A DNA stretch of 64,000 nt. Origin: Pardosa pseudoannulata. Lineage: Eukaryota > Arthropoda > Arachnida > Araneae > Lycosidae. The translations under genes were made by a program, and so were the position numbers. The stretch spans positions 58,114,066 through 58,178,065 of the forward strand of contig CM063509.1 of the NCBI GenBank assembly GCA_032207245.1. The letters run 5' to 3'. This document shows positions 1 to 11,459 of this stretch, one piece after another. The stretch's first letter is position 1. The number at the start of each line of letters is the position of its first letter. The notes below the pieces were generated by a model. The model had not been told where the DNA came from. It saw nothing but the letters and a program-made list of their open reading frames with translations, and ran no database searches.

Positions 1-240
1 TTTTTGTAAACAAAAATATATTTTTAGTGGTTAAATTTATAGTAGTATTGTAAATATGAAAAATCAAATAGAAATAGTGGTATATAGTTTTAATTTTTCC
101 GAATTATGTTATACATAAACGTTTTCACATTATAAAAAATGAAAAGAGCAATCCTAAAACTAATAGTGTGTCCCGCGCTCAAGTATCAATCGTCAGAAAA
201 CGTACCAGTACGTGTCCCGCATATAATGTGCTAATATTAA
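1..240 (+). repeat. Single diverged copy of the 387-bp repeat
   Basis: The sequence matches the units at 7936-9100 (blocks starting TTTTTAGTGG, CCGAATTATGT and CAAGTATCAATCGTCAG). It lacks about 120 bases from the middle of the unit and ends with GTGTCCCGCATATAATG, equivalent to the end of the last tandem unit near 9100. Confidence 0.75.
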
Positions 241-249
241 AAATAAAGG

Positions 250-1255
250 ATCAGTACTACGTAAGTCTGTACATTCTGTCATCGAAATTCCAATAGACCT
301 TTCAGATCCATTCAGTTCATCCTAAGATCCTAAAAATCCAGAGATCTTCGTTTGAGGCCCCCAGCACGTAAATCTGTACATTCTATCATCGAAATTCCAA
401 TAGAACTTAGTTTCGGATTCATGCAAAGTGCAAGCCTAAACTCTTCGTTTGAAATCCCAGCTCATAAATTTGTATATTCTATTATAAAAATTCCAATAGA
501 CCTTACATTCGATTTTAGGCATAGTGTAATTCTGAGCTCTTCGTTTGAACACCCAGCACGTAACTCTGTACATTCTGTCACCGAAATTCCAATAGACCTA
601 AGTTTCAGGTCCATGCAGAGCATCCTAAGATCTTGAAGATCCAAAGATCTTCGTTTGAGGCTCTCAGCACATAAGTCTGTACATTCTATCATCGGAATTC
701 TAATATAACTTACTTTCGGATTCATGCAAAGTGCAAGCTTAAACTCTTCGTTTGAACTCCCAGCACATAAATCTGTACATTCTATTATAAAAATTCCAAT
801 AGACCTTAGTTTCGTTTTTAGGCATAGTGTAATTCTGAGCTCTTCGTTTGAACATCCAGCACGTAACTCTGTACATCTTGTCACCGAAATTCCAATAGAC
901 CTTAGTTTCAGGTTCATTCAAATCATCCTGAGATCCTAAAGATTCAGAGATCTTCGTTTGAGGCCCTCAGTACATAAGTTTGTACATTCTATCATCGAAA
1001 TTCTAATAGAACTTAGTTTCGGGTTCATGCAAAGGGAAATCCTAAACTCTTCCTTTAAACTCCCAGGCATAAATCTGAAATTCTATTATCGAAATTCCAA
1101 TAGACCTTAGTTTCGAGTTCATGTTTAGTACAATTCAGAGCTCTTCGTTTGAGCACCCAACACACAACACTGTATATTCTGTCATTGAAATTCCAATAGA
1201 TTTTTTTCCGAGTTCATGCAGAGTGCAATTCTGAGATCTTCGTTTGAACCCCCAG
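250..1255 (+). repeat. Higher-order tandem repeat (3 subunits, 303-bp period) ending at a splice acceptor
   Basis: The block TCGTTTGA recurs at 348, 445, 541, 651, 748, 844, 954, 1145 and 1240, with a variant at 1051. Spacings follow 97, 96, 110, 97, 96, 110, 97, 94, 95, so three subunit types make a 303-bp higher-order unit. Each subunit carries CATTCT, ATCGAAATTCCAATAGA, TTCATGCA and TCGTTTGA followed by a C-rich CAG. The last partial subunit supplies the pyrimidine tract and AG of the exon that starts at 1256. The open frames inside are incidental. Confidence 0.9.
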
Positions 1256-1495
1256 ATACCTGTACACAGATGAGGTATTCTTTGAGACCGACGCGCAAGC
1301 TAATGATATCCTAAAAGGTGCCATGGAGTTCAGCATCCACCCTCTGGTATCCCGCTGCAAGAGACACTTCGAGACCGTTGAGCTCACCGTCCACAACGTC
1401 TGTTCTAAGCTGCAGATGAGCATCTCCAACAAAATCTCCGTCCTCAAAAACAGATGCGCAGAATTTATTAAGAACCACACGGCGCAAGTCATCAA
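1256..1495 (+). CDS. BTB-BACK protein, internal exon (end of BTB, start of BACK)
   Basis: This exon encodes the end of a BTB/POZ domain and the linker into a BACK domain. It opens with YLYTDEV, the typical last BTB strand and helix start, and continues with alternating hydrophobic residues and cysteines (SRCKRHFETVEL) as in BTB-BACK adaptors. The acceptor is CCCCCAG at 1249-1255 and the donor is GTGAGT at 1496. A stop lies in frame just upstream, so the exon cannot extend left. It ends two bases into a codon, which the first base of the exon at 5094 completes. BTB-BACK proteins usually act as Cullin-3 substrate adaptors or scaffolds; that role is inferred from the family. The upstream exons are outside the window. 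Confidence 0.85.
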
Positions 1496-1629
1496 GTGAG
1501 TCTTTCTACGTTTTCTTTGCTTTCTCTGACATCTTTTTTTTCCTTCCTGGCAGTCTTATTTCGAGGACAGGGCAAAGACTACAAGAAACCTTATAGCTCT
1601 CCATTCTTTAAGTTAGGAGATCATTATGA

Positions 1630-1725
1630 CATCTTATATAGCTACATACATACATCTTAACATCTTATATAGTTACATATATAAATCTTGACATCTTATA
1701 TAGTTACATATATAAGTGTACTTAT
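1630..1725 (+). repeat. Short tandem repeat, about 34-bp unit
   Basis: CATCTTATATAG followed by (C/T)TACATA recurs three times at roughly 34-40-bp spacing with small changes. Confidence 0.7.
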
Positions 1726-2612
1726 AAATGCATGTCAGGTTTGGAATTTTAAAATTAGAAATTAAAACATTAATAAAAAGAGAGCGAACTCTTTATCGAG
1801 CGTAAGAATATGCGGGTAAAACTACTCTTTTTAAGGACAAAGCGTACTGAGTTCAAGAAGAGAACAGATAAATTTTTGGGGCTGGTGAACTGCTATCGTA
1901 GAGTCTCTTGTTTGAAAACGAAATTGTTAATGTGGCATATGGCACTACAAAAAAGTTTAAACATCTGGAACAGATGTCTTTTTTATTCTTTATCTTAGGC
2001 TCTGCGCCTCGCATATATGCAATAAACTGCTCAATCGACAGGCAAATCGGTTCGAAGATGGTAACTCTAATTAAGAATGACAAGGAGATCTCAGCAAGCA
2101 TCATGGGTTCAGCAAAGGCTCTTTCCATCTCTCGGTCATGGAGGGTAGATCTGTAGTATTTGTACATTATGGACTAAGCAGCAATCTCCTAAACTCCATA
2201 AAACATCTCAAAAGTCTGAAAATTCATAAAATCCACTATCTTGCGTGCTATTACTTTTTGTTCTAGAGTTTGCTGAAGAGACCATTTTGGCTACAGAAAA
2301 ACTTAAACTTAATCGACCCAAACTCTCGGTTTAGACGCAACTTCAAATATGAGTAGTCACTTCAAAGATGCTATTAAAAGGAGGAAACAAAAATACGAGG
2401 GTTTTCACCTGTTTCCTTACATTCTGAGACCCCTTGAAAAAGATTTTGAATCTTAGGACTAGGATTTAACAATAAATCCTCGTCTAAACCTTTATTTTTC
2501 AAATTTCTGAAAAGAACTAGAGTTATGTGTTGGTTGGGGATCATCTTAGGATCTTTTCCTTAGTTTTCTACGTAGGCTTTTAGGTTCCTATATCTGCTCA
2601 ATAACTTCGGTT

Positions 2613-2655
2613 GCTACACATATATGTGTGTATGTGTGTATATATATGTATATAA

Positions 2656-2700
<45 letters not shown>
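2613..2700. repeat. (TA)n/(TG)n microsatellite
   Basis: An alternating TATATG and TGTGTG tract, ending in about 13 TG units. Confidence 0.9.
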
Positions 2701-2702
<2 letters not shown>

Positions 2703-3320
2703 CATCCAGGGACCAACTAGCCCCGAACTTACACTTGAATACTTCTTTTGAAATTGCCCCTATTATTTTCCCCAGCCCGGGCATGCTGGGCTGTTAAGTG
2801 TCCCGCTAACCGTCCTTTAGAAAGAAGCACATCATTTGTCGTGGCCGAACTTAACTTTTATTTCATACGATAAAATAGCACAGAATCCAGAGACGTCTGA
2901 ACCCGACGGAGTCAGAACGCTCTATATCAGTAATAGTAATGCCAACCTTCTGCAAGAGACGGCTAAAACCCGTGTGTGGGAAAATGCTGAGGCAAGTGTT
3001 TTAGTTGCTTATAGAAAGTAACCTTTGACTCGAGCCATCTGCAAAGTGTGGCGTGTCAGAGGAGCATTATTGCTGATCATTACAAATTTTCCTGGGAGAG
3101 TTATTGCATCCTCATTATAAAATGCCAGCTATATCATTTTCTGTTTTGGGAATCATAGAAAGAATTTCGGGGTTCGGCTGAAGGAATGAAAACATCCTCG
3201 TTTAAATTGGATGGCTGGGAAAGATGGTTAATATAAAGAGAAGAAATTAAGATCTAGAATAATGAATGGGGAAAAGGGATAATTTTGGAATACGCTTTAG
3301 GGCTTAGATATTGATATTAT

Positions 3321-3458
<138 letters not shown>

Positions 3459-5093
3459 TACATGACTAAGACTCAGTTCATAAATGATCTTTTTTTTTTT
3501 TTAATTCAACATGGTGCTCATTTTGACGCTTAAGTTACTCAACAGAAGAAGGCATTTGAGTTCTATTTGACCAACTCTTTCGCTCTAGGTTTTCTGCAGT
3601 CTAGTTGGCACATGATTTCTGTTAAAATGTCACCAACTCAATTCCATCTACCCTGCAATTTCGTTCTTAAATATCCTCACAAAAGTTTAATCATATTCCT
3701 ATCAGAGACGACTGAGAGAAACACATGTTCATCATCGTGTTCATCAAACGAGTCTTGGACAATTCGACTCTGTGAATGAATGCATTGTCTTCCTAATAAA
3801 CAAGTTGAGAAATCAAAGGAAAAATCTTACATCATTCTATAAAAAACGGTCAACCAGAATAGTGACATAAAGCAGAGTTGCATAGTACGATATACTTAAA
3901 AATGAGAAAGAGATAGCCAACAGCATAGAGTCGTCCAGGGGTTTATCTGACACAAACACGTCCGTTTATCCGTAATAATGGAATTGACGATTCGACCGAC
4001 CAGAGGACATTTCCTCATTATTATGTACTAATTTAATATCTTGAAATTGTTTTGGTCGTTTCAAAGCATTCCATAGTGTTCCTTATAGTTCTGGAATACC
4101 ATTCTACCGTGTATATTTTCTGCATGCAGATCATGGTGTAATTCTTTGTCAGGACACCTTTCTGTAGATGTGTTTTCCTATAACATGCCTTCCGGGATCG
4201 TGTTCTACTTTCTGATCCTAGGTTATTAGGTCCTAATTTGAAATCCTTTTTCCTCTATCAAGCAGCTTCAATTTTAGGTCATTGTTGTATTTGGTAGATA
4301 TGTTTTTACCTGTATCCTATGAGCTGGCATCACAGCTGATATAATACTTCTTTCGATATCGAAAACAGTAGCTGTTTTTGTTACTAAGGCTCCAGCAGTC
4401 CAGGTCCCTATAATGCTACCTTTTGCTTTAAATTTGTAACGCCCATTATAAAGAAGTATTTATTTAACTCACGAATATATCTCGTATATAAACAATATCA
4501 TTGTTATGACTATGCCAATATATATATATGGCACAAACCAGGTTTTTTTTCTCTTTTTCGTCTTCTCTATGTAAATAAAAACAGGTTTTTAATCGACCAT
4601 GTAATTTTAAACAAAGATAACAGTAAACGGATAAGGATAAAAACTTCCTTATATTTCTCATTTTCGTCACAACTGTTCAAATTCATGTGAGCATAAAAAT
4701 GACGTAGTCATTAATGTATATAATGATACATCAATGAAACTAATCGAATGATCTTCATAGATACGTATAGCATCAGGTCAGGGTAAATTTAAATCTATAA
4801 AAAGACAATATATTTATTTATATGATGGTGATCCTCTTTTTAAATTCATTACAGCCTGTATCCAACATGTTAGATTCAAAAATAAGTCGTGATCAATAGT
4901 CGTAGAAATATTTATCCACTCCTTCTGTAAAAATGTCACTAATTCAAAATGTGTCACGTATTGCGCAATTTCACTCTTAAATATCTCCAAAAAGGTTAAT
5001 TTATGTTCCTATGATAAAGGACTAGGTGGTAGCAGAAAGGTCTTCTACCACCATTAGTCTCTCATACAGTCAAACTTTTCCCATTTTTTCCAG

Positions 5094-5467
5094 CTCAAGC
5101 GATTTCCTCAACTGCAGCAGCACCACTGTACGCGCGATCTGCAACCTACCCTCTCTAAACCTGCGAGGTGAGGTGGAAGTGCTCCAAGCAATGATGAAAT
5201 GGCTGCAATCCCAACCTCTCCAGAATAGGGCGATGTCACTGGTGTCCCTCCTGAAATGCGTCCGGTTCCTTACTTTTACCGTCGAGGATCTGGCGTCCAC
5301 GCTCAAAACTTACCCAGACCTCATGACTTCGGAGGATGGGCTCAATATTATGCTGTTCCTCTACAACCCTCCGAAAACACCCGACTTCTCTAGGCTGCCA
5401 GCTTGGTGCAACAAGAATACCAAGAGCAGGTGCTGTGTCCCAGACAGGCCGCCCCCTTCGATTGCCA
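5094..5467 (+). CDS. BTB-BACK protein, BACK-domain exon
   Basis: This exon encodes most of the BACK domain: SSDFLNCSSTTVRAICN, then a helix with E-V-L-Q-A and M-K-W-L, then LLKCVRF. These match the F-L, V-x-x-I, E-x-x-V and W-x hallmarks of BACK. The acceptor is a pyrimidine tract plus CCAG ending at 5093 and the donor is GTAAGT at 5468. It enters in phase 2 (ATC AA|C) and leaves after one base, and both joins keep the frame. The C-terminal part is a Cys- and Pro-rich linker (WCNKNTKSRCC, RPPP). Codons end mostly in G or C, unlike the surrounding DNA and unlike the LIMK exons. Confidence 0.87.
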
Positions 5468-5720
5468 GTAAGTCAGTTTTCTTTATTTTTCGGGTATGAG
5501 ATAATCAAGTGACATTTTTACTTTCTTGTAATCTAAGCTTAAAGAACCTACTGCTTTTTGCCGAAAACAACAGTTGAAGAACGTTGTCCTCATCTAAAAC
5601 TGTTCTTCTCCTCCTCATAGTGAACTTCTCTATCATCATTTTTTAGTCCTCATCATCCTAATGTTTTTGACTCAGAATACCCCTCTGAACAAATTTTCTA
5701 CATCTCTAAAATCCCAATTT

Positions 5721-6602
5721 CCTTATACGAAACCATTCTAGTTGATTTTACCCCTCTCCTTATAGTTTATAGTCTTTCATCAATTGAGCAATTAAACGAA
5801 GTTTTCTTAGGTGCTCCTATCATACGGTTTAATACTCTCACAATCCTTCGTCGTTTACTACACATTCATTATATCCCACAAAAAGCCACATGGTATTGCT
5901 AAAGACTGCAATACCATGTGGCTCAATTCCTAATACGAAACCATTCTAGTTGATTTTACCCCTCTCCTTATAGTTTATAGTCTTTCATCAATTGAGCAAT
6001 TAAACGAAGTTTTCTTAGGTGCTCCTATCATACGGTTTAATACTCTCACAATCCTTCGTCGTTTACTACACATTCATTATATCCCACAAAAAGCCACATG
6101 GTATTGCTAAAGACTGCAATACCATGTGGCTCAATTCCTAATACGAAACCATTCTAGTTGATTTTACCCCTCTCCTTATAGTTTATAATCTTTCATCAAT
6201 TGAGCAATTAAACGAAGTTTTCTTAGGTGCTCCTATCATACGGTTTAATACTATCACAATCCTTCTTCGTTTACTACACATTCATTATATCCCAGAAAAG
6301 ACCACATGGTATTGCTAAAGACTGCAATACCATGTGGCTCAATTCCTAATACGAAACCATTCTAGTTGATTTTACCCCTCTCCTTATAGTTTATAGTATT
6401 TCATCAATTGAGCAATTAAACGAAGGTTTCTTAGGTGCTCCTATCATACGGTTTAATACTCTCACAATCCTTCGTCGTTTACTACACATTCATTATATCC
6501 CACAAAAAGCCACATGGTATTGTTAAAGACTGCAATACCATGTGGCTCAATTCCTAATACGAAACAATTCTAGTTGATTTTACCCCACTCCTTATAGTTT
6601 AA
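5721..6602 (+). repeat. 208-bp satellite, four full units plus a partial one
   Basis: The start (CCTAATACGAAAC; CCTTATACGAAAC in the first unit) recurs at 5721, 5929, 6137, 6345 and 6553, exactly 208 bases apart each time. Units are nearly identical, so the array is young. Each full unit contains a hairpin with a 15-bp stem (GCCACATGGTATTGC and its complement) and the 8-base loop TAAAGACT. In the third unit one stem base is changed. In the fourth a C-to-T change would still pair as G-U in RNA. Confidence 0.95.
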
Positions 6603-7076
6603 CACACAACATAACCACAAGTTTCTATTTATTCTTTCGTTCATCCACCCATTATTTCTTTAAAGAAAAATCTTAACCTTGAATCTGATCTCAAATTCTC
6701 AATAAACTTTTCGGGTCTCCTACGAAATATTAACTAAATCCGCTTTTCCATATTTTCATAACATTGATTTCTTAACTAAATCTCCTTTTCTATATATTCA
6801 TGCTATTGATAATTTTACCTCTTTTTCATTTCTCTAATTCAAAATGTTAACTAAATTCCCTTTCCTATATTTTCATAGCGCCAGTAGTCTCCTCTCTTTT
6901 CCTCTTTATTAACACATTTTGAGGGGGGGCACATTTCGCAGCAGAATTTTACCAGGAGCAGGCGTTTTGAGCGTAAATTTAGTTATTCAGTTAAATCTCA
7001 ATAGATCGAAAATTATTTAATTTTCTAACCAACTTTTCGTATTTTATATTGAAATATATAAACAAATATATAAATA

Positions 7077-7876
7077 CATGGTTTCCGCGCACCTGGAAAG
7101 TCAGGGAAAGTCATGGAAAATCATGGATTTAGACAATGGATTAATTTTGTCATGGAAAGTCTTGATTTTTCAAGTAAAATGAGTAAAAGTCATGGAAAGT
7201 CATGGATCCGCTAAACTACCGATTAAAAAAAATGCATTGAATTGTTTAATTCTATTTTTACTTGTCATTTGGCTGAAGTTACTCAGTTTGGTATTTATGT
7301 ATTATCCTATTGACCCTATTGCCAAGTAAAATTTGTTCACCAAGGAAACTCAAAGAAAGCTTAATGGGTGGGTAAATGTATATTATTCTGGTTTTTTTTT
7401 CTTAAATTGTAGATTAAAATTTTATTAATAGAATTAATGATTATTTTTAATAAAAATTAGTTATGGTTTTTGCACAAAATATAAGTTTATCTCTAGGGAT
7501 ATTGTATATAAACATTATAGCGTTATATTTGGCTATTAGTCATGGTCATCTGGATAATACCAAAGTACCCTGAATTCAAATTAGAAACATTTTGATTGAA
7601 AAATTGCTTTATGATTAAACTTAGGTATGTAGATACAACAATTTATTTTTATGTATGTGAGTTTATTAACACTTATAAAGTAAGTTTATAGTTTTTTTAT
7701 GATAACATTCATGTAATTTCTCTAAAAGCATATATTTTATTTGTGTGTACATTAGAAGCTTTATTCATATATACTTTTAACGAAAGCTTTTTAAAGTCAT
7801 GGAAAATGATCTGCTAAATCAGGGAAAGTCATGAAAAGTCATGGATTTGAAAAATTTTATTTTGGCAGATATCCTG
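7077..7876 (+). mobile_element. Family A non-autonomous DNA transposon, copy 1
   Basis: An 800-bp element begins CATGGTTTCCGC and ends GCAGATATCCTG. The ends form an imperfect terminal inverted repeat, clearer in copies 2-4. Flanks TAAATA and TAATTA are an imperfect 6-bp duplication. Direct GGAAAGTCATGG motifs cluster near both ends. No transposase is encoded. Confidence 0.85.
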
Positions 7877-7935
7877 TAATTAGGAAATATATAGATAACA
7901 ACCATAAGATTTCTGTAAACAAAAAATATATTTTT

Positions 7936-9100
7936 AGTGGATAAATTTATAATAGTATCGTAAATAGGAAAAATCAAATAGAAATATTTGTATATAGTTT
8001 TAATTTTTTCGAATTATGTCATATATGAACATTTTTAAGTTACAAAAAAATGAAAAGAGCAATCATAAAACTAATATTGTTAAAACCAAGTTTTTATTTG
8101 TCTAAATTTTTTCAGAATCTATGTAGTAGACAAGAACATTCCGCTTCGTTTTCCTGTATGTACCGTTATTTTTGTACTCTCAAAAAAACCATGTTGTTAC
8201 ACTAACCCGTACTAGTACGTGACCAGCACTCAAGTATCAATTGTCAGAAAACGTATTAGTACGTGTCCCGCGCCCAAGTATCAGTCGTCGGAAAATGTAC
8301 TAGTGCGTGTTCCGTTGTACTAGTGGATAAATTTATAATAGTATCGTAAATAGGAAAAATCAAATAGAAATATTTGTATATAGTTTAAATTTTTTCGAAT
8401 TATGTCATATATAAACATTTTTAAGTTACAAAAAAAAATGAAAAGAGCAATCATAAAACTAATATTGTAAAAACCAAGTTTTTATTTGTCTAAATTTTTC
8501 CAGAATCTATGTAGTAGACAAGAACATTCGGCTTCGTTTTCCTGTATGTACCGTTATTTTTGTACTCTCAAAAAAACCATGTTGTTACACTAACCCGCAC
8601 TAGTACGTGACCCGCCCTCAAGTATCAATTGTCAGAAAACGTATTAGTACGTGTCCCGCGCTCAAGTATCAGTCGTCGGAAAATGTACTAGTGCGTGTTC
8701 CGTTGTACTAGTGGATAAATTTATAATAGTATCGTAAATAGGAAAAATCAAATAGAAATATTTGTATATAGTTTTAATTTTTTCGAATTATGTCATATAT
8801 GAACATTTTTAAGTTACAAAAAAAATGAAAAGAGCAATCATAAAACTAATAATGTAAAAACTAGTTTTTATTTGTCTAAATTTTTCCAGAAACTATGTTT
8901 CCAGAACTAGACAAGAACACTCGACTTCGTTTCCTGTATATACCGTTATTTTTGTACCCTCAAACAAACCATGTTGTTACACTAACCCGTATTAGTACGT
9001 GTCTCGCGCTCAAGTATCAATTGTCAGAAAACGTATTAGTACGTGTCCCGCGCTCAAGTATCAGTCGTCGGAAAATGTATTAGTGCGTGTTCCACATGCA
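7936..9100 (+). repeat. 387-bp tandem repeat, three units
   Basis: The block AGTGGATAAATTTATAAT recurs at 7936, 8322 and 8710 (386 and 388 bases apart). Units carry GTACTAGTAC-like palindromic blocks and CAAGTATCA(A/G)T(T/C)GTC(A/G)G twice each. A fourth, internally deleted copy lies at 1-240. Confidence 0.9.
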
Positions 9101-9523
9101 ATGTTTTAAATTCTCTTTTCCTCCCAAATTAGTATATTTACGAATAATTACAAATTCGACGAAAGCATCAGAGATAATTTAGTGGTTTTTGTTATCCTCA
9201 AACTCAGTAGTAATTAATCTAACGCTTGAATAAATTTTAAGACTGGGATTTCGATTATTTTGAGTTTCGGAAACAATACTGAATAAAGAGGGTTTTATAT
9301 GTAATCGAATTGGCTCCCATTTTTCAACTCCTCTTCTTAGCCCACTCTCCTGTTTCTAATCATGGATCTTGTTGGTGCTTCAACCACATTTGGCGAAATT
9401 GGCGTGCTTGCAGCTTGCGTGCGTGGAGTGCTTGCAGCGTGGCGTTTGAAATCTGGCGAGGGGATCGTAACTCAACAAATTGATACATAAACAAAAACAA
9501 CCAAAAATATACAAAATTGAAAA

Positions 9524-9602
9524 ATATGCATTAAAAAAAACACAAGAAAAAACACAATAGAAATACATTCATAAAAAAAAAACATATTTACAAAAAATAA
9601 CA

Positions 9603-9634
<32 letters not shown>

Positions 9635-9662
9635 TAAAAAAAAAAAAAAAAAAAAAAAATGG
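9524..9662. repeat. A-rich low-complexity tract
   Basis: Long runs of A with occasional T or C, densest at 9600-9660. No gene was seen here. Confidence 0.85.
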
Positions 9663-9774
9663 AAATATATAATTTAAATTATTAAAACAAATTAAAAAAT
9701 AAAAATTAAGTAAAAAAATTTCATTGAAAACAATAATAATTAAAAAAAATTAACATATAAAAAACTATTTTACG

Positions 9775-10643
9775 TCTGTCCTCCAATTTATGAAGCGGTT
9801 GGACCTGGAATGGATAGAGGCATCCATTCAAAGCGAATAAAGTTTATCTTCTCCTAAACTATCGATCCGATTATAAAATAAATTTGTATAAATATGCTTT
9901 ATATCACAGCAAAAAATACTGTCGTCTTTAAAACGTTCGAAATCCACCCCTTCCCTCCTTTTCGAGAGTTTAATGCCATTATTTCAAGCCCTATTTTCCC
10001 TGGTTAAGAGCAGCCGATTAAATTTATCCATTTATCACTTAATAAATAGGTAAAAATAAAAATTGTTTCTAGCATTGTGACGTCATTCCTTTAAACATCT
10101 CATTTAATCATTTCATATTTTAAACTATTTAAATATCGTCTACACTATTTTAATATCTTTTATCACCGAACTTAGATGTTACTTAAATGATTTTCTTTTA
10201 TATTTGGCTTAAATAATAGATTAGGTACATACGTGATAATTTTAAATTTAATCATCGATTATTTTTTGTTGCAATGAAACTTTTACTACCGGTATTAACA
10301 ATAAATTCATTTCATATAAGTCTAGGAGTCTATTTCATGGACTAATAAATATCTAACTTTTAATTTATATATATTTGGAAATTAAGAAGTTTGTTCTTTT
10401 GTGTGTTTGTTTATTATATATACATAACCACACGATTTGACTAAATGAATTCAATGTGATTCTAAACTGCATTACAGGATCGAGAGACTCTAGAGGAGTA
10501 TGACGATAAATAAATTATTGAGAGTGAACCAGATAGTTCTCAGCCAAAAAATAAACCATTTTTTACCTGCCTCATTGGGTACTTAACAGTTCTGGAATAT
10601 TAAAAAGTTTACTAATCCCGTCATATGATGGGCTATATGCTAG
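9775..10643 (+). mobile_element. Helitron-like non-autonomous element, copy 1
   Basis: This copy is homologous along its length to 30328-31118. It begins TCTGTCCTC and ends with a near-palindrome (CCCGTCAT/ATGATGGG), a 7-base spacer and CTAG followed by T. A 5' TC, a 3' hairpin and a CTRR end without inverted repeats are Helitron hallmarks. No Rep/helicase coding is present, and the superfamily is inferred from the ends only. Confidence 0.6.
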
Positions 10644-10825
10644 TATTTAAATGGTTTTTGCAGATTTTTTTTTCTTCATATCTTAAAAAAGGCTACTCAG
10701 AAGCGATTCAAACAAGTTCTACGAGGATTTTTGAGATATGATACAACCGTTCATTAAATTCGATACCTATTGATGCACGTATGTGGATTTGTACAAAAGA
10801 CAAACATTTCTTTTCCACTCTGGCC

Positions 10826-10974
10826 CTTACTCTGGACGTTGCGGTTTGTTTCGAACATTCGTTGTGACGTCATTTGGACGCCAGATTGCGGACATTATGC
10901 GAGCAAATGATCAAGCTGACGTCAAAGTGACGTCACAACGAAAGTTCGGCCCGACTCGCAACATCTAGAGTAAG
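10826..10974. repeat. Inverted repeat carrying CRE palindromes
   Basis: Arms at 10826-10875 and 10923-10974 are complementary over about 50 bases with a few mismatches and small gaps, separated by about 47 bases. Each arm contains a TGACGTCA octamer, and a third TGACGTCA overlaps the start of the right arm. The outer ends pair TTACTCT with AGAGTAA. It could be a foldback element or a remnant MITE. Confidence 0.7.
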
Positions 10975-11081
10975 CTCCTCTCTCTAAATCCTGCTCGGAC
11001 AAACACAGGATCATCTTAACCGTTAAGTATTGTAGGTAAATTCAGGCAGTAAATCCACCTGCTCCAAAACAGCAAGTCACA

Positions 11082-11168
11082 GGTTAGTTGGTTTGGAGAT
11101 CTACAGTCTACTGTTTGCTATGTGAAATCTAACGAGCCCAGGAGCTGCTGCTTAAAGCAGAATCTAAA
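11082..11168 (-). mobile_element. SINE 3' fragment
   Basis: Read on the minus strand it matches the tail of the SINE at 48138-48315 (TTTAAGCAG, a C-rich block, AACAGTAGACTGTAG). The tRNA-like head is missing. Confidence 0.65.
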
Positions 11169-11358
11169 TATATATTATTACTTTTTTATTAATTGGAATC
11201 ACTTGAAGTTACGTGGTTTATTATCAGGTACGACGACATCTAAGTAATCCAAAATTCTTTATTTGTTATCCACAATTCATTATATACTCAGCGAACTATT
11301 GGTGCAAAACGACTCTTGCTATTGCGACACACGTGCTTTCGTATAGAGAATGTGCGCA

Positions 11359-11366
11359 TGACGTCA
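11359..11366 (+). promoter_or_regulatory. CRE octamer upstream of the THAP gene
   Basis: TGACGTCA lies 94 bases before the THAP start codon, with CACACGTGC nearby (about 11329). A CpG-containing stretch of this kind is unusual in the AT-rich surroundings and could be the promoter; this is inference. Confidence 0.35.
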
Positions 11367-11459
11367 GGTTCAGCAAAATTTGCAGCTTAACTTCCTCGTT
11401 GGCAAAACATTCGAATTTCCTGTGCTTTGCGCTTGTTATTGGGGTTTTAATTTTGTCAA

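Noticed and set aside
352..939. Repetitive open frames on both strands with SVHS-like repeats
   Set aside because: They follow the 303-bp tandem repeat, differ by frame in each subunit, and lie in an intron.
2836..3021. 61-codon frame in the first intron
   Set aside because: The composition is somewhat coding-like, but there are no splice signals that join neighbouring exons and no recognisable motif.
5721..9100. CRISPR-like regular repeats
   Set aside because: Units are 208 or 387 bp with no unique spacers, and the DNA is eukaryotic; these are satellites.
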